Source: Coriobacteriaceae bacterium AF08-21
GTDB lineage: Bacteria > Actinomycetota > Coriobacteriia > Coriobacteriales > Coriobacteriaceae
NCBI GenBank assembly: GCA_027687465.1
Contig: JAQCQR010000013.1
Location: forward strand, 1 to 57,042
Direction: 5' to 3'
Length of the DNA stretch: 57,042 nt
How positions within the stretch are numbered: the stretch's first letter is position 1; each line of letters starts with the position of its first letter. The notes under the pieces were generated by a model, which was not told the origin of the DNA, did not search any database, and saw nothing but the letters and a program-made list of their open reading frames with translations. Shown here piece after piece: positions 1-7,727 of the stretch. The translations under genes were made by a program, and so were the position numbers.

Positions 1-7
1 AAAGAAA

Positions 8-41
8 GCCTCCCATTTCTCATGTCCAAGAAATGGGAGGC
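8..41 (-). terminator. Intrinsic terminator of the first YheO-like regulator gene
   Basis: A perfect 13-bp stem (GCCTCCCATTTCT, 8-20, paired with 29-41) closes an 8-nt loop. Read on the minus strand it is followed by TTTCTTT, so it fits Rho-independent termination of the regulator transcript. The hairpin and about 35 bp to its right recur at 12837-12911. Confidence 0.75.
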
Positions 42-122
42 AGTTCAGTGCGAGCTGCAGGGTCTTTTGTCAAGCGATGCGACAAAAATGATCCGTTTCC
101 CTTCGTCCCCAAGGGATCACGT

Positions 123-779
123 TTAGCCCTCCTTGCGAACTTTTTGCAGGTAGCGGTAGACGCTGGGCTCCGAGATGCCCAGCGCGGTGGCGGCGCAGGC
201 CACGGCGCCCTTGAGCATAAACACGCCGTTGCCGTTGAGGTGGCGAATGACGTCCACGCGGTCGCTCTGGCCAAGCGACGCTACGTCCAGCCCGCGCGCG
301 CTCAGCAACTCGGCAATGCTGCGGTCGATGAGCTCCTGGGTGGACTCCGAAAGGCTTTCGACCTCGATAGGGGCGGGCTCCGTGCGCGTCGGCGCTGCGT
401 CGAAGCACGCCATGAGCTGCTGCGCCATGGCGTTGATGGAGCGTACGGTCGAGAGGTCGGTGTTGACGCAGAGCATACCGACGATCTCGTCATTTTCGCG
501 GATAAAGAACGTCGCGGACTCCAACGTCTTGCCACCGGCACCGCGCCCCTCGTAGCCCGTAATAAACGGCAGGTCGCGATACTTGGGGTCGTGCATGATC
601 TTGAGCGCCAGATCGGTGGCGGGACCGCCGACCTTGCGGCCGCTCACGATGCCGTTGCGAATATCGACGATGGCGTGGTCGGGATCCGAGAAATCGTGCA
701 GGACGATCTCGCTGTTCTTACCGAGTATCTGCTCCAGGAAATCGACCATCGGCAAAAAGCGACGTACGGTCTCGTTCAC
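123..779 (-). CDS. YheO-like PAS / HTH_22 transcriptional regulator (first copy)
   Basis: A 218-residue putative cytoplasmic DNA-binding regulator. The N-terminal half (about residues 5-110) is a YheO-like PAS sensor domain, with NSEIVLHDFSDPDHAIVDI and FFIRENDEIVGMLCVNTD as family-typical stretches. The C-terminal 60 residues form the HTH domain (DVIRHLNGNGVFMLKGA, then ALGISEPSVYRYLQKVR). I chose the GTG at 779 because AAAGGAG lies 6 nt upstream; a TTG at 785 would touch the Shine-Dalgarno. It diverges from the purine permease gene, so it probably controls that operon, perhaps sensing a purine. A paralogue occupies the same divergent position before dpaL at 16989-17642. Confidence 0.88.
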   Translation of the reverse strand: MNETVRRFLPMVDFLEQILGKNSEIVLHDFSDPDHAIVDIRNGIVSGRKVGGPATDLALKIMHDPKYRDLPFITGYEGRGAGGKTLESATFFIRENDEIVGMLCVNTDLSTVRSINAMAQQLMACFDAAPTRTEPAPIEVESLSESTQELIDRSIAELLSARGLDVASLGQSDRVDVIRHLNGNGVFMLKGAVACAATALGISEPSVYRYLQKVRKEG

Positions 780-1014
780 GGGCAACTCCTTTGGGTGAAA
801 TCGGAAGGTTCATAACAATTTTTTCTCATGGTAACACGCTACTCTTCATCTCGTATATCCGCAGGTACATTGCGTAATACAGATGAGCGGTAGATATTTG
901 GCGGTAAACGGTTGACCAAAAGAAAAGTTAGATGTTATTTTGACCAGACACTTTTCTGACCTGCGGAAATGCGTTATTTCAGCTGAAGAATAGTCTGATA
1001 ACAAAAAATTATTA

Positions 1015-1043
1015 TTGAGAATGAGAATCATCTTTAATACGAT
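1015..1043 (+). promoter_or_regulatory. Putative sigma-70 promoter with overlapping Fur-like box
   Basis: TTGAGA (1015-1020), a 17-bp spacer and TACGAT (1038-1043) form a plausible promoter for the permease gene. The segment 1016-1030, TGAGAATGAGAATCA, resembles the 7-1-7 Fur box TGATAATNATTATCA and covers the -35 element. The rest of the 351-bp gap is AT-rich and holds no gene; TGATAACAAA at 996-1005 recurs upstream of dpaL. Confidence 0.4.
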
Positions 1044-1130
1044 ATGCAATGAAGGCACAACCTCAACCCCGCACTGCGTCACAATAGAGCGTTAGATGCG
1101 AAAACAACTACTTCGAGGATTGGTGGTCAA

Positions 1131-2525
1131 ATGACCCAGGAGACGGTTACGAACGGCACTGAAGCCCTGTTCACTCGCGAAGGCATGCCTCCCGTTAAGG
1201 AAATGATCCCGTGTGCCCTTCAGCACGTACTGGCATCGTTTGCCGGCATCATTACCCCGGCGGTCATCATGGCCGGCGTCTACGGCTTTAATAGCCAGCA
1301 GAGCACCGACATCATCCAGGTTGCGCTCATTCTTTCGGCGATCGACACGGCCCTTCAGGCCTTCGCTCCCTTCCGTCGCATCGGCGGCGGCCTGCCCATT
1401 GTCATGGGCGTTTCGTTCGCGTTCCTGCCGGCCCTGCAGGCTATGGGTGCCTCGGGCTTTAGCTTTGGTGCGCTGCTGGGCGGCGAGATCGTCGGCGGCG
1501 CCGTCGCGGTCCTCTTTGGTCTGGCCTACAGCAAGATCAAGTGGCTGTTCCCGCCCGTCGTGACCGGTACGGTCATCTTCTCCATCGGCGTTTCGCTGTA
1601 TCCCACGGCCGTCAAGTATATGGCCGGCGGTATGGGTACGCCGCTGTGGGGCACCCCGCAGGCCTGGTGCGTCGCTCTTATCACCTTCGCCGTGGTCTTT
1701 GCGCTCGCCAACTTTGGCAAGGGCACGCTCAAGCTGGGATCCGTGTTCTTTGGCATGATCGTTGGCATGATCGTCTCCATCCCCTTTGGCATGATCGACT
1801 TCTCCAGCGTCGCCACCGCTCAGGTCTTCGCCCTTCCCAAGCTCATGCCCTACGCGCTCGAGTTTGATCCCGAGGTCTGCATTACCCTCGCCGTCGTGTT
1901 CCCCATGGTTGCCATCCAGGTTATCGGTGACGTCTCCGCCGCCTGCCTGGGCTCCATCGACCGTATGCCCACCGAGCGCGAGCTCTCCGGCGCTATCGTG
2001 TCCCAGGGCCTCACCTCTATGGTCGGCGGCCTGCTGGGCGGTCTTCCCACCAGCGCCCTTGGCCAGAACGTGGGCATCATCTGCTCCAACAAGGTCGTCA
2101 ACAAGTGGGTCTTTGTGATCATCGCGGCCGTCTTTGCCATCGCCGGTCTGTTCCCGCAGCTCTCTGCCGTCCTTTCCGCTATCCCGCAGCCCGTCATCGG
2201 CGGCGCGACCGTCGGCGTCTTTGGCACCATCACCATGAACGGTGTGCGCATGTTCACCCGCGAGGGCCTCACGCAGCGCACTACCACCATCGTCGGTACC
2301 TCCGTCGTCTTTGGCCTGGGTATCTGGATGGCCAGCGGCTGCCTCGCCGGCGAGGGTATGCCCGCCTGGGTGTCCACCGTCATCGGCTCCAATGCCGTAA
2401 CCCCCACCGCCATCATGGCCATTGTCCTTAACCTGATCCTTCCGCAGACGCCGGTCGTGGCTCAGCACATCGATGCTGCCAAGGACGCTGCCGTGGATCT
2501 GGTCTTGCCCGAGAGCAAGAAGTAA
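1131..2525 (+). CDS. NCS2-family purine (xanthine/urate-type) permease
   Basis: A 464-residue integral membrane protein of the nucleobase:cation symporter-2 family, expected to import xanthine, urate or another purine for the adjacent genes. ALQHVLASFAG near residue 30 matches the conserved TM1 histidine region, and GQNVGIICS near residue 305 is the NCS2 signature QN region. About 12-14 hydrophobic segments are visible and the length is normal. Oddly, the TM8 motif reads IQVIGD and the TM9 motif SQGL where XanQ/UraA-type carriers usually have acidic residues (ExxGD and DGL). It heads arm 1 and diverges from the YheO-like regulator. Substrate cannot be fixed from sequence. Confidence 0.9.
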   Translation: MTQETVTNGTEALFTREGMPPVKEMIPCALQHVLASFAGIITPAVIMAGVYGFNSQQSTDIIQVALILSAIDTALQAFAPFRRIGGGLPIVMGVSFAFLPALQAMGASGFSFGALLGGEIVGGAVAVLFGLAYSKIKWLFPPVVTGTVIFSIGVSLYPTAVKYMAGGMGTPLWGTPQAWCVALITFAVVFALANFGKGTLKLGSVFFGMIVGMIVSIPFGMIDFSSVATAQVFALPKLMPYALEFDPEVCITLAVVFPMVAIQVIGDVSAACLGSIDRMPTERELSGAIVSQGLTSMVGGLLGGLPTSALGQNVGIICSNKVVNKWVFVIIAAVFAIAGLFPQLSAVLSAIPQPVIGGATVGVFGTITMNGVRMFTREGLTQRTTTIVGTSVVFGLGIWMASGCLAGEGMPAWVSTVIGSNAVTPTAIMAIVLNLILPQTPVVAQHIDAAKDAAVDLVLPESKK

Positions 2526-2541
2526 CCAATTCGGTGCTATT

Positions 2542-2615
2542 CGTCGGCGGACGCATCGTCTCGTCCGCCGACGTCATGCGGCGTCAAGCCGCACTTCAAA
2601 GGGTTTGTCCCTTTG
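2542..2615 (+). promoter_or_regulatory. Run of three hairpins between the permease and ssnA
   Basis: A perfect 12-bp stem (2542-2553 with 2562-2573, CGTCGGCGGACG) is followed by a 6-bp TGCGGC/GCCGCA stem and then CAAAGGG/CCCTTTG near 2597-2613. None ends in a U-tract, so this could be a processing or attenuation region, or a structured leader of ssnA. I do not recognise a known riboswitch core. Confidence 0.45.
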
Positions 2616-2720
2616 GTGAAGCGTTGACGGGAGAGGGCCCGTTTCCGGTGTAGGCCGGCGCTTCGCACTCCGCTATGTCAGAGGTGTCAAACCCCGCCCC
2701 TGATGTTGAAGGGAGCATCC

Positions 2721-4076
2721 ATGCTTCTGGTCGCTAACGGTTCCGTCTTTACCCGCAACGCTCAGACCCCGTTCATTCCAAACGGTGCGGTCGCCATTGA
2801 CGGAGATACGATCGTCGAAGTGGGCCCCGAGTGCGAGCTCAAGGCCAAGTACCCGGATGCCGAGTACGTCGACGCCCAGGGCAACCTCATCATGCCCGGA
2901 CTTATCAACTGCCACACCCACATCTACTCGGGTCTGGCCCGCGGCCTTGCCATTAAGGGCTGCAACCCCACCAACTTCCTGGAGAATCTTGAGCAGCAGT
3001 GGTGGAAGATCGACGACAACCTGACGCTCGACGGCACCAAGGCCAGCGCCTATGCCACGATTCTTGACTCCATCCGCGATGGCGTCACCACGATCTTCGA
3101 TCACCATGCGAGCTTCTGCGAGATCCCGGGCAGCCTCTTTACCATTAAGGACGCCGCGCAGGAGCTGGGCATGCGTTCGTGCCTGTGCTACGAGGTCTCC
3201 GACCGCCGCGGTCAGGAAAAGTGCAACCAGGCCATTGCCGAGAACGCCGAATTTGTCCAGTGGGCCGCCAAGGAGCGTCGCGATAACGACAACCACATGA
3301 TCGCCGCCATGTTTGGCGGACATGCCACCTTTACGCTTTCGGACGAGACCATGGACAAGATGGCCGAGGCCAACAACGGTCTGACCGGCTTCCACATCCA
3401 CGTGTGCGAGGGCATGAACGACGTGTGGGATTCCCGCCTCAACCGCGGCGGCATCAGCCCCGTCGAGCGCCTGCTGCAGCACAACCTGCTGGGTCCCGAC
3501 ACCATGCTGGGCCACTGCATCCACGTGACGCCTGCCGAGATGGATATCGTCAAGGAGTCCGGCACCTGGCTCGTCAACAACCCCGAATCCAATATGGGCA
3601 ACGCCGTGGGCTGCGCCCCCGTGCTCGAGTTCTTCCGTCGCGGCATCCCCGTGTGCATGGGCACCGATGCCTACACCCACGATATGCTCGAGAGCCTCAA
3701 GGTCTTCCTGATCATCCAGCGCCACAACGCCGCCATGCCCAACGTGGGCTGGTGCGAGGCCATGACCATGCTGTTCGAGAACAACGCCAAGATGGCGAGC
3801 AAGTACTTCGATCGCAAGCTCGGTGTGCTCGAGGCCGGCGCTGCCGCCGACGTCATCGTCATGGACTACAAGCCCTTTACGCCGCTGAGCGAGGAGAACA
3901 TCGACGGCCACATGCTCTTTGGCATGATGGGCAAAAACTGCCGCACCACCATCATCAACGGCCGCGTCCTGTACAAGGATCGCGAGTTTGTCGGTATTGA
4001 TGAGGACAAGATCAACGCGTGGACCATGACTGAGTCCAAGAAGCTCTGGAGCACGCTCAACGATCGCGCCTACTAA
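2721..4076 (+). CDS. ssnA: SsnA-type amidohydrolase
   Basis: A 451-residue metal-dependent amidohydrolase of the SsnA / chlorohydrolase-deaminase family, found in selenium-linked purine clusters and thought to act on a purine-derived intermediate. Metal ligands are visible: HTH in NCHTHIYSG (about residue 66), HIH in FHIHVCEG, a further His in GHCIH and Asp in GTDAYTHDM. Full length for the family. I chose ATG 2721 over 2703 because AAGGGAG sits 5 nt upstream. It lies between the permease and ygfK, the usual neighbourhood. The exact substrate is not established by sequence. Confidence 0.9.
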   Translation: MLLVANGSVFTRNAQTPFIPNGAVAIDGDTIVEVGPECELKAKYPDAEYVDAQGNLIMPGLINCHTHIYSGLARGLAIKGCNPTNFLENLEQQWWKIDDNLTLDGTKASAYATILDSIRDGVTTIFDHHASFCEIPGSLFTIKDAAQELGMRSCLCYEVSDRRGQEKCNQAIAENAEFVQWAAKERRDNDNHMIAAMFGGHATFTLSDETMDKMAEANNGLTGFHIHVCEGMNDVWDSRLNRGGISPVERLLQHNLLGPDTMLGHCIHVTPAEMDIVKESGTWLVNNPESNMGNAVGCAPVLEFFRRGIPVCMGTDAYTHDMLESLKVFLIIQRHNAAMPNVGWCEAMTMLFENNAKMASKYFDRKLGVLEAGAAADVIVMDYKPFTPLSEENIDGHMLFGMMGKNCRTTIINGRVLYKDREFVGIDEDKINAWTMTESKKLWSTLNDRAY

Positions 4077-4090
4077 TTACAAGTAGATTC

Positions 4091-4126
4091 ACGCGCGTCG
4101 GATGTTTCGCCACATCCGACGCGCGT
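4091..4126. terminator. Perfect 15-bp hairpin between ssnA and ygfK
   Basis: ACGCGCGTCGGATGT (4091-4105) pairs perfectly with 4112-4126 across a 6-nt loop. There is no U-tract, so partial termination or 3'-end protection of the ssnA message is more likely than full termination. It could set different levels of ssnA and ygfK. Confidence 0.5.
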
Positions 4127-4224
4127 ATAGGCGGCCTCCGCGGGGTCGCCGGCGCTGTGCTAGCGCTACACCGTATTTGCGCCCGCCGCGCGGTCTCGCC
4201 GGGCGTTACAGAGAGGAGCTCATT

Positions 4225-7224
4225 ATGAGCGACATCATGAGGCCGATCCCGTTTTCGCAGCTGATGAACTGGATCATCGAGGAGCACAAGACCCAGGACG
4301 CCATCTTTGGCGTGCGCAAGATGGTCACGACCAACCAAGAGGGCGCGCTTCCCATTTTTGACGAGCGCATCGAGACTCCGTTTGGCCCGGCCGCCGGTCC
4401 CAACACGCAGCTTGCCCAGAACATCGTGGCCTCTTATGTGGCCGGTTCCCGCTTCTTTGAGCTTAAGACCGTTCAGGTTATGGACGGCGAGGAGCTCTCC
4501 AAGTGCGTTAACAAGCCCTGTATCGTGGCGCAGGACGAGTGCTACAACTGCGAGTGGTCGACCGAGCTCGAGGTTCCGCAGGCCTTTGCCGAGTACGTGA
4601 AGGCATGGTTCGCCTGCCACCTGATCGCTCGCGAGTACGGCTTGGGCAGCCCGGACGGCTTTGTCTTCAACATGTCCGTGGGTTATGACCTGGAGGGCAT
4701 TAAGAGCCCCAAGGTCGATGCGTACATTGAGGGCATGAAGGACGCCAGCGGCTCCGACGTCTGGAACGAGTGCCGCGCATGGGCGCTCGCTAACCTGGAC
4801 AAGTTTGAGCATGTCGATGCCGCGTTTGTCGAGTCCATCCCGGCACGCGTCTCCAACTCCATTACCGAGTCCACGCTGCATGGCTGCCCGCCGGCGGAGA
4901 TTGAGCGCATCGCGACTTATCTGATCACCGAGAAGGGCCTCAACACCTACATCAAGTGCAACCCCACGCTGCTGGGCTATGAGTTTGCACGTCAGCGCCT
5001 CAACGAGCTGGGCTTTGACTACATCGTCTTCGACGATACGCACTTCCGCGAGGACCTGCAGTGGGCTGACGCCGTGCCCATGTTCGAGCGCCTGATTGCC
5101 CTGTGCGCCGAGCGCGGCCTGGAGTTTGGCGTCAAGCTCACCAACACCTTCCCCGTCGACGTGACGAGGAACGAGCTGCCTTCCACCGAGATGTACATGT
5201 CCGGCCGTTCGCTGTTCTCGCTGACCATCGAGGCCGCCCGCCGCATTACCGAGCAGTTCGATGGCAAGCTGCGCATCAGCTACTCCGGCGGTGCCACGGT
5301 GTACAACATTCGCGCCCTGTACGATGCCGGCATTTGGCCCGTCACCCTGGCGACCGACGTGCTCAAGCCCGGTGGCTACGAGCGCTTTAGCCAGATGGCC
5401 GGCGAGTTTGGCGATCTGGACGGCAAGCCGTTTGAGGGCATTTCGCTCGAGGCAGTGACCGCGATCCAGACCGATTCGCTCACCAACCCGCTCTACAAGA
5501 AGCCGCTGCGCCCGCTGCCCGACCGCAAGGTCGCCGGCAAGAGCCCGCTTTCCGACTGCTTTACCACGCCGTGCCGCACGAGCTGCCCCATTCAGCAGGA
5601 TATTCCCGCCTATCTGGCGGCTGTTGACGAGGGCCGCTACGAGGACGCACTCAACATCATCATCGAGCGCAACGCCCTGCCGTTCATTACCGGCACCATC
5701 TGCCCGCATCCCTGCGGCCGTGCCTGCGAGCGCGCGTTCTACGAGCCCGAGGGCGCCCAGATCCGCGCCAGCAAGCTCAAGGCCGCCCGCGAGGCCATGA
5801 CCGCCGTGCTGCCCAAGCTGCGCGCCCAGGCCATCGCCAACGACGGCGAGCGCAACGTTGCCGTTATCGGCGGCGGCCCTGCCGGTCTGGCGACGGCGTT
5901 CTTCCTGACGCGCGCCGGCGTGCCCGTTACCATCTTTGAGGCCCGCGATTCGCTCGGCGGCGTGGTCCGTCACGTGATTCCCGAGTTCCGTATTGCGAGC
6001 GACGATATCTCGCACGATGCCGAGCTCTGCCTGGCCTTTGGCGCCAAGGTTCAGCTCAACGCCCGCGTGGAGTCCATCGACGAGCTCAAGGCCCAGGGCT
6101 TTACCGACGTGGTCGTGGCCACCGGCGCCTGGATGCCCGGCTCTGCAGGCTTGGGCGAGGGTGCCGAGCTCGACGTGCTGGAGTTCCTCGAGGCCGCCAA
6201 GAAGGGCGAGAAGCTCGAGCTGGGCGAGGACGTCGTGGTCATCGGCGCCGGCAACACCGCCATGGATGCTGCCCGCGTGGCCAAGCGCCTGGCTGGTGTG
6301 AAGAACGTGCGCCTGGTGTATCGCCGCACCAAGAAGCAGATGCCCGCCGACGAGGAAGAGCTCGATCTTGCTCTTGCCGACGGCGTTGAGTTCTGCGAGC
6401 TGCTGGCGCCCAAGGCGCTCAACGGCGCCGTGCTGACCTGCGACGTTATGGAGCTTGGCGAGCCGGATGCAAGCGGCCGTCGCAGTCCCGTCGCCACGGG
6501 CGAGACCGTCGAGCTGCCCGCCACCACGGTGATCTGCGCCGTGGGCGAGGGCATCGATGCCAGCCTGTACGATGCCGCGGGCGTCGAGCACGACCGTCGC
6601 GGTCGCCTTGCCGCCACCTCCACCGGCGTCGAGGGCGTCTGGGCTGCCGGTGACTGCCGCCGCGGTCCCGCTACCGTGGTCGAGGCTATCGCCGACGCCG
6701 CCGAGGTCGCCCGTGCCATTGCCGGCGTGGACTTTAACAAGTACGCCGACTGCAACGAGCAGGCCGGCCGCGAGGACACCTGCTACGAGCGCAAGGGATC
6801 GCTGTGCCGCGACAAGCGCAACTGCACCAAGACCCGCTGCCTGGGCTGCGGCTCGGTGTGCGAGGTCTGCTGCGATGTGTGCCCCAACCGCGCCAACGTG
6901 GCAATTAAGGTGCCGGGCCTGGCCAAGCATCAGGTCGTCCACATCGACGGCATGTGCAACGAGTGCGGCAACTGCGCCGTGTTCTGCCCCTACCAGGAGG
7001 GTCGTCCCTACAAGGACAAGCTCACCCTGTTCTGGAGCGATCAGGACATGGAGAACTCCGAGAACGAGGGCTTCCTGGCAGTGGACGAGGACCACTTTAA
7101 GGTCCGCGTCGCCGGCACGGTCCGCACCGTCTCGGTCGATGCCGTCAACACCGGTCTGCCCGAGGCCGTCCGCCTGACCATCAAGGCCGTGCGCGACAGC
7201 TATCCGTATCTCCTTAAGAAATAG
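4225..7224 (+). CDS. ygfK: YgfK: flavin/Fe-S oxidoreductase subunit (annotated as selenate reductase subunit)
   Basis: A 999-residue cytoplasmic redox protein. Residues 1-430 form the YgfK N-terminal domain (dihydro-orotate-dehydrogenase-like barrel). About 445-520 is a GltD-like Fe-S segment (CRTSCPIQQDIPAYL, CPHPCGRACE). About 545-840 is an FAD/NAD(P) module with GGGPAGLATAFFL and a second Rossmann motif GAGNTAMDAARVAK. The C-terminus carries ferredoxin-like Cys clusters (CLGCGSVCEVCCDVCPN near 871, CNECGNCAVFCPY near 910). ATG 4225 has GAGAGGAG upstream. It probably exchanges electrons between NAD(P)H, the ferredoxin and the hydroxylase, and may replace the missing FAD subunit; the old selenate-reductase name is not supported here by context. 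Confidence 0.9.
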   Translation: MSDIMRPIPFSQLMNWIIEEHKTQDAIFGVRKMVTTNQEGALPIFDERIETPFGPAAGPNTQLAQNIVASYVAGSRFFELKTVQVMDGEELSKCVNKPCIVAQDECYNCEWSTELEVPQAFAEYVKAWFACHLIAREYGLGSPDGFVFNMSVGYDLEGIKSPKVDAYIEGMKDASGSDVWNECRAWALANLDKFEHVDAAFVESIPARVSNSITESTLHGCPPAEIERIATYLITEKGLNTYIKCNPTLLGYEFARQRLNELGFDYIVFDDTHFREDLQWADAVPMFERLIALCAERGLEFGVKLTNTFPVDVTRNELPSTEMYMSGRSLFSLTIEAARRITEQFDGKLRISYSGGATVYNIRALYDAGIWPVTLATDVLKPGGYERFSQMAGEFGDLDGKPFEGISLEAVTAIQTDSLTNPLYKKPLRPLPDRKVAGKSPLSDCFTTPCRTSCPIQQDIPAYLAAVDEGRYEDALNIIIERNALPFITGTICPHPCGRACERAFYEPEGAQIRASKLKAAREAMTAVLPKLRAQAIANDGERNVAVIGGGPAGLATAFFLTRAGVPVTIFEARDSLGGVVRHVIPEFRIASDDISHDAELCLAFGAKVQLNARVESIDELKAQGFTDVVVATGAWMPGSAGLGEGAELDVLEFLEAAKKGEKLELGEDVVVIGAGNTAMDAARVAKRLAGVKNVRLVYRRTKKQMPADEEELDLALADGVEFCELLAPKALNGAVLTCDVMELGEPDASGRRSPVATGETVELPATTVICAVGEGIDASLYDAAGVEHDRRGRLAATSTGVEGVWAAGDCRRGPATVVEAIADAAEVARAIAGVDFNKYADCNEQAGREDTCYERKGSLCRDKRNCTKTRCLGCGSVCEVCCDVCPNRANVAIKVPGLAKHQVVHIDGMCNECGNCAVFCPYQEGRPYKDKLTLFWSDQDMENSENEGFLAVDEDHFKVRVAGTVRTVSVDAVNTGLPEAVRLTIKAVRDSYPYLLKK

Positions 7225-7235
7225 GCGAGTCTCTT

Positions 7236-7715
7236 ATGGCCAAATCCATTCAACATAACGTGGCCTACGTTGCCTGCGGAAGCGGTTGCGCCTCCGCAGG
7301 CGGCGACGCCCGCTGCAGCGAAGGCTGCATTGGCTGTGGCGCCTGTGTCACGGCCTGTCCCCACGGCGCCATTGCACTGATTGATGGCATCGCCCGCGTG
7401 GACCGCTCCAAGTGCACGGGCTGTGGCCTGTGCGGCATGGCGTGCCCGCAGCGCGTGATTGCCTTTGTTCCCGGCTACCAGAACATCCTGGTGCGCTGCA
7501 ACAACACCGATAAGGGCGCCATCGCCCGCAAGATTTGCGACACGAGCTGCATCGGTTGCGGCATGTGCGCCAAAAAATGCCCTGCCGGCGCTATCCGCAT
7601 CGAGGACAACTGTGCCCACATCGACGGTGCGGACTGCCTGTCGTGCGGCATGTGCGCCGTCGTTTGCCCGCATGGCGCCATCCACGACCGCACCGGCATC
7701 GCCGCCGGCGTGTAG
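7236..7715 (+). CDS. RnfB-like polyferredoxin with four 4Fe-4S motifs
   Basis: A 159-residue soluble electron carrier. Four complete CxxCxxCxxxCP motifs are visible at C31-C41, C60-C70, C105-C115 and C134-C144, plus three extra cysteines (14, 18, 27) near the N-terminus. The pattern resembles the C-terminal half of RnfB without its membrane anchor. It starts 11 nt after ygfK and ends 12 nt before xdhA, so the three are co-transcribed. It most likely moves electrons between the molybdenum hydroxylase and YgfK. Confidence 0.85.
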   Translation: MAKSIQHNVAYVACGSGCASAGGDARCSEGCIGCGACVTACPHGAIALIDGIARVDRSKCTGCGLCGMACPQRVIAFVPGYQNILVRCNNTDKGAIARKICDTSCIGCGMCAKKCPAGAIRIEDNCAHIDGADCLSCGMCAVVCPHGAIHDRTGIAAGV

Positions 7716-7727
7716 AAGGGAATCACC

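Noticed and set aside
846..1082. 78-codon minus-strand ORF in the permease/regulator gap
   Set aside because: No ribosome-binding site or similarity; the stretch is AT-rich promoter DNA.
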